Shown here: positions 9,154-17,014 of the stretch, piece after piece
How the letters are laid out: each line of letters opens with the position of its first letter
How positions within the stretch are numbered: position 1 is the first letter of the stretch
From: Bacillota bacterium
GTDB lineage: Bacteria > Bacillota > Clostridia > Oscillospirales > Ruminococcaceae
Direction: 5' to 3'
DNA length: 64,000 nucleotides
Assembly: GCA_023418925.1 (NCBI GenBank)
Contig: JAEZYS010000010.1
Location: 62,001 to 126,000 of the forward strand
Translations under genes and position numbers: made by a program
Notes under the pieces: model-generated
The model's database searches: none
Told to the model about the DNA's origin: nothing
Seen by the model: the letters and a program-made list of their open reading frames with translations, nothing else

Positions 9154-10263
9154 TTATACAACGGCTTTGCAATCTGAGGCTTTGCAATCTGAAACTATCT
9201 GATTTTTGCCATGAGATTTGCCGTAATATAAATTTTTATCAGCCTCTACTATAGCGTTACTAATATCTTTGGATATGGACTTATCGGAAATTCCAAATGT
9301 CATTGTAATTCCAAATGTTTTGTCACCATAAGTGAAAATCTTATGTCGCATTTCATCAAGAATATTGTTTATGACTCCTGATGCACTATCCTTTTCACTT
9401 TCAAGGAACAGGAACAGGAATTCTTCACCTCCCCATCTTGCTATCTTTACATTCTCATTTGACAAATTGCTGAAAATACGGGATATCTCCGTAAGAACAT
9501 AATCTCCGCAATCGTGTCCGTAAGTGTCATTTATAATCTTGAAATCATCTATATCACCGATAGCAACACTATAGTCACAGTCATTTTCTTTTATAGTGTT
9601 TATGTATTCATACATAACCCGTCGGTTAATCAAGCCTGTAAGAGGATCTATGCAGGCAATTTCTCTGAGTACATTATTTCTTTTATTAAGTGCATTCTTG
9701 GTTATCTCAAGATTATTCAGGAATGTCAGTGTCAAAGCAAAAATAATTGCAAAGCTTCCCATACTATTAAAATAGAAAAGTGAATTGCAGATATCATTGT
9801 CACTGATTGTCGAAATACTATTGAAAGGTATCACAAATAGTTTTGTTACATAAAAAGCTGCAGTTGCAAATAATGCAAGTAAATGAGATATATACCTCTT
9901 TTTTATCGGGCTCAGATATGCCATTGGAACAAGCCCTATAACATAGAGATAAAAGCCGGAATCCCATCCTAGGTAGGCAGTAGCAAGAATTGAATGAAAA
10001 GATATTTCAGCAAATGCAATAATTATTGCAATATCATAGGATTTTCTGAAGTGAATGTCTATTCTCACACCTATATATAGAATAGTACTGATGATATTCA
10101 GTCTGTACATAAGCGGAATTTCAAGAATATAAAATAAAAGTATAAGAAAGCCATGAACTATAAGACATGCATCAATAAGTGAGGAATACGCTATTTTATA
10201 GTTGTTCTGCGTAGATTCCTCAACAGAATTATAAGTCAAAGGATCAAATTTATTATTTATCAT
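9154..10263 (-). CDS. Membrane-bound diguanylate cyclase (GGDEF)
   Basis: 369 residues: about six hydrophobic helices over residues 30-195 form a membrane sensor module, followed by a C-terminal GGDEF domain (about 205-360) that makes c-di-GMP from two GTP. The entry motif DPLTGLINRR and the active-site sequence RWGGEEFLFLF (GGEEF version) are intact, and TYGHDCGD and ADKNLYYGK stretches are as in active cyclases. No RxxD inhibitory site is visible five residues upstream of GGEEF. The ATG at 10263 is preceded by AAGGTG at spacing 5; a TTG directly before it would also be in frame. It is the first gene of a two-gene unit with the EAL phosphodiesterase. Confidence 0.93.
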   Translation of the reverse strand: MINNKFDPLTYNSVEESTQNNYKIAYSSLIDACLIVHGFLILLFYILEIPLMYRLNIISTILYIGVRIDIHFRKSYDIAIIIAFAEISFHSILATAYLGWDSGFYLYVIGLVPMAYLSPIKKRYISHLLALFATAAFYVTKLFVIPFNSISTISDNDICNSLFYFNSMGSFAIIFALTLTFLNNLEITKNALNKRNNVLREIACIDPLTGLINRRVMYEYINTIKENDCDYSVAIGDIDDFKIINDTYGHDCGDYVLTEISRIFSNLSNENVKIARWGGEEFLFLFLESEKDSASGVINNILDEMRHKIFTYGDKTFGITMTFGISDKSISKDISNAIVEADKNLYYGKSHGKNQIVSDCKASDCKAVV

Positions 10264-10506
10264 CAATTCACCTTCTTATTTACTGACAAAACATGATGTT
10301 TATAAAGTTTTCTGTTTAGCTAATTGTATAAAATTTACTATATAGTCAATACCTTAATAGAAGTACTAGCATAAAAAATACTTATCATGAAAATAATTAT
10401 TTTTATATGGTGGGTACAGTTCTACATATATCATTATACTATATTTCCAATTGATTTTCAATAATTATTCCCAATTTGACAAATTTAATAAAAATTATAA
10501 TTTTAT

Positions 10507-10536
10507 TTGACTTTGATATGAATACTGTGATATACT
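10507..10536 (+). promoter_or_regulatory. Promoter and long 5' UTR of the DEAD-box helicase gene
   Basis: TTGACT (10507-10512), 18 bases, TATACT (10531-10536). The inferred transcript start near 10544 leaves a 5' UTR of about 115 bases. This contains a hairpin at 10614-10634 (CTGC.GCTT / AAGC.GGCAG with an ATA loop) just before the GAAAGG ribosome-binding site. Long structured leaders are common for cold-induced RNA helicases. The remainder of 10264-10506 is AT-rich; a weak minus-strand promoter for the GGDEF gene may lie at 10323-10349. Confidence 0.55.
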
Positions 10537-10658
10537 ATAAAGACTTGTTTTTATAAATAAGTAGATTAATGTATATAATATTTTTAGTATAAAATATTAT
10601 TTCGTCAGCGTGTCTGCAGCTTATAAAGCGGCAGGAAAAAGAAAGGTACGGTTAATTA

Positions 10659-12389
10659 ATGCAGTTTAGTGAATTAAACTTGTCAGCAGGCGTTCTCAGG
10701 GCAATAGATGAAATGGGCTTTACGGACGCTACAGAAATTCAGTCATCGGCTATCCCGGTAATTAAAGAGGGCAAAGACATCATCGGACGCTCTAATACCG
10801 GAACAGGAAAAACAGCAGCTTTTGGAATACCTGCTGTTGAGAGCATAGTCAAAGGTGAAAACAATGGCGTCGAGGTTCTTATCCTATGTCCAACAAGAGA
10901 GCTTGCAATGCAGGCATGCGACGAAATCAGAAAATTCTCAAAATATCTTCCTTGGGTAAAGCCATGCGCTGTTTTCGGCGGTGCAAATATGGACAAGCAG
11001 ATATTTGAATTAAAAAGAGGCGCAAATATTGTTGTCGGCACACCTGGACGAGTTATGGATCATATGGACAGAAAAACTCTGAAACTTGAAAATCTTAAAA
11101 TGATTATTCTTGATGAAGCAGATGAAATGCTTAATATGGGTTTCAGGGAAGATATCGAAAAGATTCTCGGAGTTGTTCCGGAAGAAAGACAGACTATTCT
11201 TTTCTCTGCAACAATGCCTCCTGCAATCTTAGCAATAACAAAGCAGTATCAGAATGATCCTGTAATTATCAAGGTTGACGCAAAGGCACGTACTGTTGAC
11301 AGCATTGAGCAGTACTACTATGAAGTGCCGATGGGAAGAAAGAATGACGCACTCCAGATGCTTCTCCTTGCTTACGAACCAAAACTTTCAATGATTTTCT
11401 GCAACACAAAGAAAATGGTTGATGAGCTTACTGAACTTCTTGTTTCAAAGGGTTTCAAGGCAGCTGGTCTTCACGGTGATATGAAACAGGCAAGCAGAAC
11501 TCAGGTTCTCAATGCCTTCAAATCAGGGAGAATAAATATACTTATTGCAACAGACGTTGCTGCAAGAGGAATTGACGTAGACAATATTGATGCAGTTTTC
11601 AACTATGATTTGCCGCAGGATAATGAATACTATATACACAGAATCGGAAGAACCGGCAGAGCCGGCAAAAGCGGTGCTGCATACAGCCTTATAAGCGGCA
11701 GACGTCAGGTTTTTGAATTGAAGGATATTGCAAGATTCACAAAGGCTGAAATCACCCGCAGACCTTTGCCTGCAAGGGAAGATGTTATCAGCAGTAAAAG
11801 CAAGCATGCTTTTGAAAAAATTAAAACATGCGTTGAAAGCGGCAAGTATGAGCAGTACACAAAACAACTCAATGAGCTTATTGAACAGGGCTTTTCTGTT
11901 GAAAACATTGCTGTTGCACTTCTTGGAATGCGTCTATCAAAGGATACAAAAAACATTCCTGAATTTATAAAGCCTGTACCACTTGATAACGGTGGCCAGA
12001 GCAGTCGTAACGGTCAGAATGGTACGCCTAGAGGTAAAGTAAATACTGTAAAGGTTGAGATTTCTGTCGGCCGCGCAAACAGAATTGCGCCAAACTTTAT
12101 TCTTAGTGCGCTTGTTGATGCAACAGGACTTACCGGAAAGAACTTTGGAAAGATTGATATTTACGACAAATACACCACTGTTGAGGTACCTGAAAAGGAA
12201 AAGGAACATGTCCTTGAATCCATGACAGGAACAAAAATCAACGGCAGCAGAATCAACATAAAACTTCACGAATATAAGGGTGACAGACAGGATAAGGGTG
12301 GAAAAAGCGATAGGGGCGGAAGAGGATACGCTAAGAAATATTCTGAAAGCCGTTCCAAAACACCTAACAGAAGAAAAAGATTTCAGTAA
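10659..12389 (+). CDS. DEAD-box ATP-dependent RNA helicase with DbpA-type RNA-binding domain
   Basis: 576 residues, of the DeaD/CsdA/CshA class that unwinds RNA during ribosome assembly and RNA decay, particularly in the cold. All helicase motifs are present in order: Q-motif (FTDATEIQ), motif I SNTGTGKT, Ia PTRELA, Ib GTPGR, II DEAD, III SAT, V ARGID, VI HRIGRTGRAG. A helical dimerisation-type region follows at about 370-450. The C-terminal VEISVGRANRIAP...... LVDATGLTGKNFGKIDIYDKYTTVEVP at about 465-540 is a DbpA RNA-binding domain, and the tail is basic and Gly/Arg-rich. Monocistronic, with its own promoter and terminator. Confidence 0.95.
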   Translation: MQFSELNLSAGVLRAIDEMGFTDATEIQSSAIPVIKEGKDIIGRSNTGTGKTAAFGIPAVESIVKGENNGVEVLILCPTRELAMQACDEIRKFSKYLPWVKPCAVFGGANMDKQIFELKRGANIVVGTPGRVMDHMDRKTLKLENLKMIILDEADEMLNMGFREDIEKILGVVPEERQTILFSATMPPAILAITKQYQNDPVIIKVDAKARTVDSIEQYYYEVPMGRKNDALQMLLLAYEPKLSMIFCNTKKMVDELTELLVSKGFKAAGLHGDMKQASRTQVLNAFKSGRINILIATDVAARGIDVDNIDAVFNYDLPQDNEYYIHRIGRTGRAGKSGAAYSLISGRRQVFELKDIARFTKAEITRRPLPAREDVISSKSKHAFEKIKTCVESGKYEQYTKQLNELIEQGFSVENIAVALLGMRLSKDTKNIPEFIKPVPLDNGGQSSRNGQNGTPRGKVNTVKVEISVGRANRIAPNFILSALVDATGLTGKNFGKIDIYDKYTTVEVPEKEKEHVLESMTGTKINGSRINIKLHEYKGDRQDKGGKSDRGGRGYAKKYSESRSKTPNRRKRFQ

Positions 12390-12394
12390 TATCA

Positions 12395-12425
12395 AGGCTT
12401 ACAGAAAAATCTGTAAGCCTTTTTA
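12395..12425 (+). terminator. Intrinsic terminator of the helicase gene
   Basis: Perfect 11-bp stem AGGCTTACAGA / TCTGTAAGCCT with an AAAA loop followed by a T run, 6 bases after the stop codon. Confidence 0.93.
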
Positions 12426-12488
12426 ATTAATGAGTTTTGCAGAAATCTCACCTAAAAATTTTAAAATTATATATACAAAAATAAAAGA

Positions 12489-12500
12489 CTGTGCTATAAT
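12489..12500 (+). promoter_or_regulatory. Extended -10 promoter of the gene at 12571
   Basis: TGTGCTATAAT at 12490-12500 gives an extended -10 (TGn TATAAT). No good -35 is seen. The start codon with AGGCAGGAGGCG lies about 70 bases downstream. Confidence 0.45.
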
Positions 12501-12570
12501 TTATTTGATTGTTTGATATTGAGCAGACAATCGCTGATTTATTCCAATAGGCAGGAGGCGATAAAAAAGA

Positions 12571-13398
12571 ATGTCTATTTTCAGCAGACTTGATACACTT
12601 TTTTCATCTGATAAGTTTGTAAAAACTCTGAAAAATATCCTTAAACAGGAAGGATATCAGATTTCAGATAAACTTGATGATGCAAGATATAGAATCACAA
12701 ACGGAAATATAACTTTTGAAATAGATACTACTGCTGCACAGAATGCAGGTTCTGATGATAAGCTTGAATGTATACTTACTGATCTGATAAAAACCATGGA
12801 GGCTGACTGCCTTACAGAACAAAGACTTGTTTCATTTACAAACAGTCAGTCATCACTCCGTTTTATAGTAATGCGTGAAGAGGATATTAATGATAACCTC
12901 GTCTATACGGATTTTGTAAGTAACTTAAAAAAGGTAATTGTTTATACTCCTGATGATTTAATCATTCATAAGCTTGACAAAAGCTATCTTAAAAAATGGG
13001 ATGTGCCGAAGGAAGTTCTGTTTTCTGTTGCAGACAGAAATATGTGCAGGCTCATGTCTAAAGTGCAGATTCATGAAACCAGTCTGAAAGATGAAGTAAG
13101 AGTTCTTGAACTTAGCCTCCCAAGCAAGGAGCTTTGCGTTTCACTAATGATGTGCAATGATTTCAGACGTGTTATATCTGAAACATTCGGCCCGAAATTC
13201 CTTGTTGTTGCTCCGTCATATGAAAGCATACTTATCCTTGAGAATGTCACAAACAATATTCTTGAGGGACTAGGAATGGTTATTATAACTGAATACAAAA
13301 AGGCAAAGAACCCTCTTACCACAGACGTTATTCTTTTTGACCCGAATGGAATAAATATTGCGGGAAGATTTTCACTAAGCTCGGAAGCAGGTACATAA
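12571..13398 (+). CDS. Conserved-looking cytoplasmic protein of unknown function
   Basis: 275 residues, not recognised. No signal peptide or membrane helix. The protein is mixed alpha/beta, with an N-terminal part of about 80 residues (SIFSRLDTLFSSDKFVKTL) and a C-terminal beta-rich part ending FDPNGINIAGRFSLSSEAGT. The start is set by AGGAGG 8-12 bases before the ATG. Codon use is like its neighbours. It stands between the helicase and a leucine-rich-repeat protein with about 95 bases to the latter. A short hairpin, TCAGCGTGA / TTTCACGCTG (13422-13446), follows it. Confidence 0.72.
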   Translation: MSIFSRLDTLFSSDKFVKTLKNILKQEGYQISDKLDDARYRITNGNITFEIDTTAAQNAGSDDKLECILTDLIKTMEADCLTEQRLVSFTNSQSSLRFIVMREEDINDNLVYTDFVSNLKKVIVYTPDDLIIHKLDKSYLKKWDVPKEVLFSVADRNMCRLMSKVQIHETSLKDEVRVLELSLPSKELCVSLMMCNDFRRVISETFGPKFLVVAPSYESILILENVTNNILEGLGMVIITEYKKAKNPLTTDVILFDPNGINIAGRFSLSSEAGT

Positions 13399-13493
13399 TT
13401 AATTAAATAAAAATTACAGTTCAGCGTGATTTTTATTTTCACGCTGCTGTCTTCTTATCATAACATAAACAACATACGAAAGGAATGATTTTT

Positions 13494-14678
13494 ATGGCAA
13501 ATAAAAAAAAGCCAAAGCAATATAAGCCGGCAGGTTCAGAAAAAAAACTTTTTGTAAGAATAGTAGTTCTTATCGTTGCTGCAGCAACAATTCTTGGAAT
13601 AGTTATTATTCCTCTGACAACAATGGCTTATGATGCTGACACAGGCGAAATAGTTACAGTGGACAGCTTTGAAACAGGAAAGCTGTCCGATTCTCTTAAT
13701 GAGGCGATGGACGGAATTGATTTCAATAATGTCGGAAGTGTTTCCATATCTGGTGGAACTCTAAACGCTGATGATTACAATGCAATTAAAAATATTCCAA
13801 ATATAGTTTATCTTGAACTTGCAAAATGTGAAACCGAAAATGGAATTATTCCCGGACATGCTCTTGAAAACAGAAACAGACTTACATATGCAAGCCTTCC
13901 TGCAAATACAAAGGAAATTGGTGAAAGTGCATTTTCAGGAAGCCAGAGCCTTGTAAAAATCAGTATGCCTGATACAGTTGAATCTATCGGGGGCAGTGCT
14001 TTTTACAACTGCTCAAAGCTTGAAACAATTGCATTTCCTGCATCAGTTGCAAATATCGGTGAAAATGCATTTTATGGATGCACATCAATTACTTCCGTTA
14101 CAGTTCCTGAAAAAGTAACAGAAATCAAGAATGATACATTTTCAAAGTGTGGTATTAAGGAAATTTATATTGGCCCTGATGTCACAGTAATCGGTACTAA
14201 TGCTTTTGCAGACTGTTCTGAGCTTGCAGATATATATTTTTATGGACATAAAGCTCCTCAGGTTAGCGCAGATTCTTTCAGAAACGTCAGTGCAATTGTA
14301 CATTATCCTGACGGCGCAGAGGGTTATGATGCTCTTAAAGCAAACAACATTACTGTTGAGGATGGCTTCAATGATACTTATGTTGCTCCTGTACCTCCGA
14401 AAACTGATGAAGCTTACAGTGATGAAGCTGAAAGCACAGAAACCTCTGCACAGACAGAAGAATCCGTTGCAGAAACAGAGCAGACTGAAACAGTTGCACC
14501 TGTATCTGCTGAAGCAGAAACAGGCGGAGTTAATATTGTTTTTGTGATTGTTCTTGTAGTAGCAGCACTTGCAGCAGGCGCAGGAATTATGCTTGTCATT
14601 ACAAAAGTAAATACCAAGAAAAAGCCTGAAATCAAGGATAACAGTAAGGAAACTGAAAAAGAAACAGAAACAAAATAG
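13494..14678 (+). CDS. BspA-like leucine-rich-repeat surface protein, membrane-anchored at both ends
   Basis: 394 residues. A lysine-rich cytoplasmic start is followed by one hydrophobic segment at about 20-42 (signal anchor), then a repeat region at about 85-260 with five or more copies of the LRR_5/BspA pattern (for example ESAFSGSQSLVKISMPDTVESIGGSAFYNCSKL; each about 23 residues with xxIGxxAFxxCxxL). A Thr/Glu-rich linker follows. A second hydrophobic helix at about 345-367 and a Lys/Glu-rich tail end the protein. Such repeats mediate protein or glycan contacts on the cell surface; the ligand here is unknown. The ATG at 13494 has AAAGGA 9 bases upstream; an in-frame ATG at 13485 abuts that site. 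Confidence 0.85.
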   Translation: MANKKKPKQYKPAGSEKKLFVRIVVLIVAAATILGIVIIPLTTMAYDADTGEIVTVDSFETGKLSDSLNEAMDGIDFNNVGSVSISGGTLNADDYNAIKNIPNIVYLELAKCETENGIIPGHALENRNRLTYASLPANTKEIGESAFSGSQSLVKISMPDTVESIGGSAFYNCSKLETIAFPASVANIGENAFYGCTSITSVTVPEKVTEIKNDTFSKCGIKEIYIGPDVTVIGTNAFADCSELADIYFYGHKAPQVSADSFRNVSAIVHYPDGAEGYDALKANNITVEDGFNDTYVAPVPPKTDEAYSDEAESTETSAQTEESVAETEQTETVAPVSAEAETGGVNIVFVIVLVVAALAAGAGIMLVITKVNTKKKPEIKDNSKETEKETETK

Positions 14679-14799
14679 TGTAAAATAAATAAGCAGAACT
14701 TTGCCAATACTTTGTATAAGCAATTGGATTATTGTTCTGCTATTATTGAATAAAAATTAGGAGGGAAGTATTCTCATTAATGGGAATACAAGGCTTTAT

Positions 14800-15729
14800 A
14801 TGAATACACAAATTGAAAAAATTGCCTCAAACATTGAAAAGGTTATCGTCGGAAAGCATTATGTTGTATTGGAAGTGCTTACAGCTATGCTTTGCGGGGG
14901 ACATGTGCTTATTGAAGACGTTCCTGGAGTTGGAAAGACACAGCTTGTTTCAGCTTTGTCACGCTCTGTTGAAGGGGTATTCAACCGTGTCCAGATGACA
15001 CCTGATATCATGCCGTCTGATATAACCGGCTTTTCTATGTATAACCGTGACGAAAACAAATTTGAATTCTGCAAAGGTTCTGCTTTCTGTAACTTCCTTC
15101 TCGCCGATGAAATTAACCGTGCCTCACCGAAAGCACAGTCAAGCCTCCTTGAAATCATGGAAGAATTCCAGGTCAGCATAGACGGACATACCTATCCGCT
15201 TCCTCAGCCTTTTATGGTTCTTGCAACACAGAACCCTGTTGAAACCTATGGAACATATCACCTTCCTGAAGCACAGATGGACAGATTTATTATGAAAATA
15301 AGTCTTGGCTATCCTTTGCCCCAGGAGGAGTTTGACATACTTGCAAGAAACGAATATGAAAACCCTGTTGCAAGTCTAACTCCTGTTGCAACGATTGAAG
15401 AAATATGCGCATTGCAGGAACAGGCAAAACAGATTAATGCTGTTGCGTCTATTAAGCAGTATATTATAAACATAGTCACCGCAACAAGAAACAATGAATT
15501 CATCACACTCGGTGCAAGTCCGAGAGGAAGCATTGCTTTGTTCAAGGCTGCAAAGGCTTTTGCATTTATTGAAGGACGTGACTTTATAACACCTGATGAT
15601 GTCAGAAGATTTGCAGTTCCTGTACTTGCTCACAGGCTTATGCTTTCACCAAGAGGAAAATCAGCATTCGGTTCTGCTGAAAATGCTGTTGCAAATATAG
15701 TATCTCAGATTCAGGTGCCTGTAAGATAA
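14800..15729 (+). CDS. MoxR family AAA+ ATPase
   Basis: 309-residue chaperone-type ATPase of the MoxR/RavA clade, usually paired with a DUF58 protein to mature or assemble envelope or metalloenzyme complexes. Walker A EDVPGVGKT (about residues 38-46), Walker B LLADEINRA, sensor-1 ATQNP, arginine-finger region DRF and sensor-2 SPRGS are all present. It starts the MoxR-DUF58-transglutaminase-SDR operon. An AGGAGGG site at 14759-14765 is 34 bases upstream of the ATG; a seven-codon reading frame (14780-14803) lies between them and its stop overlaps this start as ATGA, so translation may be coupled. An ATT at 14776 in frame is a less likely alternative start. Confidence 0.93.
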   Translation: MNTQIEKIASNIEKVIVGKHYVVLEVLTAMLCGGHVLIEDVPGVGKTQLVSALSRSVEGVFNRVQMTPDIMPSDITGFSMYNRDENKFEFCKGSAFCNFLLADEINRASPKAQSSLLEIMEEFQVSIDGHTYPLPQPFMVLATQNPVETYGTYHLPEAQMDRFIMKISLGYPLPQEEFDILARNEYENPVASLTPVATIEEICALQEQAKQINAVASIKQYIINIVTATRNNEFITLGASPRGSIALFKAAKAFAFIEGRDFITPDDVRRFAVPVLAHRLMLSPRGKSAFGSAENAVANIVSQIQVPVR

Positions 15730-15742
15730 GGCGGTGATTTTA

Positions 15743-16978
15743 TTGAATAAATCCGCACCCCGTAAAAATAGCTACATTGCCGGATATATTGCTCTTATAA
15801 TCATATCCGTGATTTACAGCATAAATATCAGCGGACAGCAAGGCTGGGTTTTTACTGCTGCTCTTTTGCTCTTTCCGTTATTTTCATATCTTGAAGCTTT
15901 GTTTCTTTATAAGACTGACAAGATAGGAATTGAAACGCAGGTTCTCGGAAGTATGATTGAAAAAAGAGAGTCAGCAGCACTAAGGGTAACTGTTTCAAAC
16001 CGAAGTATCTTCCCTGTCCCTCTTGTAGCAATGTCATTATATATGAATGATAACTTTCATAGAACGGACGAGTTAAAGAAGTATATAGGCTTTAGCGTTG
16101 CACCAAGATCAAATTTCACATATGATATCCCCGTAACAGCAGAAATGTGGGGCTGTTCTCCCCTTGCAATAGAAGAAGCAATTCTCCACGATTTTATGCA
16201 CTTTTTCAGATTCAGGCTTAATGCCCTGCAATCACAGACGGGAGATTCAATTATAAAAGTTATTCCGGATGTTCCGGATGCTCCACACGATTCACCTGCA
16301 CTGAAAATAATCAGCACATCATTGCTTTTTGACAATGACAGTGAGGACACAAAGGAAAGTATTTCTCCTGCATTCACAGGAGTTCCTGGTTTTACACACA
16401 GGGAATATGTTCCCGGTGACCCTGTCAGGCGAATCAACTGGAAACTCAGCACAAAGCGTGACAAGACAATGATAAGACTTGATGACGAGATTCCGTCTTT
16501 AAAACAGGTTATTGTCCTTGACAGCTGTCATGGGAAAAGTATGCGAGGAAAAGCAGATTCTTTTTATTCCCCTGCCTGTGATGAACGAACAGTAGAGGGT
16601 GCATTATCCATTATCATGGCTCTTACAAAAATGAGCCTTGATGTGTCCTTTAGGTATTTTATCAATGGGCAATGGATTGAAACAGCAATAGAAAGCCCTG
16701 ATGATGTCTATAACCTCAAGATGGAGCTTGCAGGTTTTTCATTTGCAGATTATGATTCACAGACACATCCTCAAAGAGTTCCGTCGGCTGAAAGCATTGG
16801 CTCTGTTTCAGCAGGAATTGTTGTTTTCACGCCTTTTCCTGACAACAGCCTTATGAGTGAGATATCAACAAATTACACAAGTGGTTATAAGCTTTTTGTT
16901 CCGCAGGAGTATCCTTATGCACTGCCTGATAACTCATGGATTATTACAAGGGATTATAACACTATATCAGTAAATTGA
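15743..16978 (+). CDS. DUF58 domain-containing membrane protein
   Basis: 411 residues. Two adjacent hydrophobic helices (about 10-30 and 33-55) are followed by a cytoplasmic or extracellular beta-rich stretch. The DUF58 core (about 195-330) starts at the signature GVPGFTHREYVPGDPVRRINWKLSTKRDKTMIR and has the vWA-like fold of the family. These proteins are the usual partners of MoxR ATPases. The TTG at 15743 is chosen because AAGGCGGTGAT, almost a perfect anti-16S match, lies 6 bases before it; a GTG at 15734 falls inside that site. Only 13 bases separate it from moxR. Confidence 0.9.
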   Translation: MNKSAPRKNSYIAGYIALIIISVIYSINISGQQGWVFTAALLLFPLFSYLEALFLYKTDKIGIETQVLGSMIEKRESAALRVTVSNRSIFPVPLVAMSLYMNDNFHRTDELKKYIGFSVAPRSNFTYDIPVTAEMWGCSPLAIEEAILHDFMHFFRFRLNALQSQTGDSIIKVIPDVPDAPHDSPALKIISTSLLFDNDSEDTKESISPAFTGVPGFTHREYVPGDPVRRINWKLSTKRDKTMIRLDDEIPSLKQVIVLDSCHGKSMRGKADSFYSPACDERTVEGALSIIMALTKMSLDVSFRYFINGQWIETAIESPDDVYNLKMELAGFSFADYDSQTHPQRVPSAESIGSVSAGIVVFTPFPDNSLMSEISTNYTSGYKLFVPQEYPYALPDNSWIITRDYNTISVN

Positions 16979-17014
16979 TATACCATTTTCCATATATAAA
17001 GGAGGACAGGCACT

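Noticed and set aside
10267..10506. c-di-GMP riboswitch upstream of the GGDEF-EAL operon
   Set aside because: None of the GEMM core or receptor motifs is present in the AT-rich leader.
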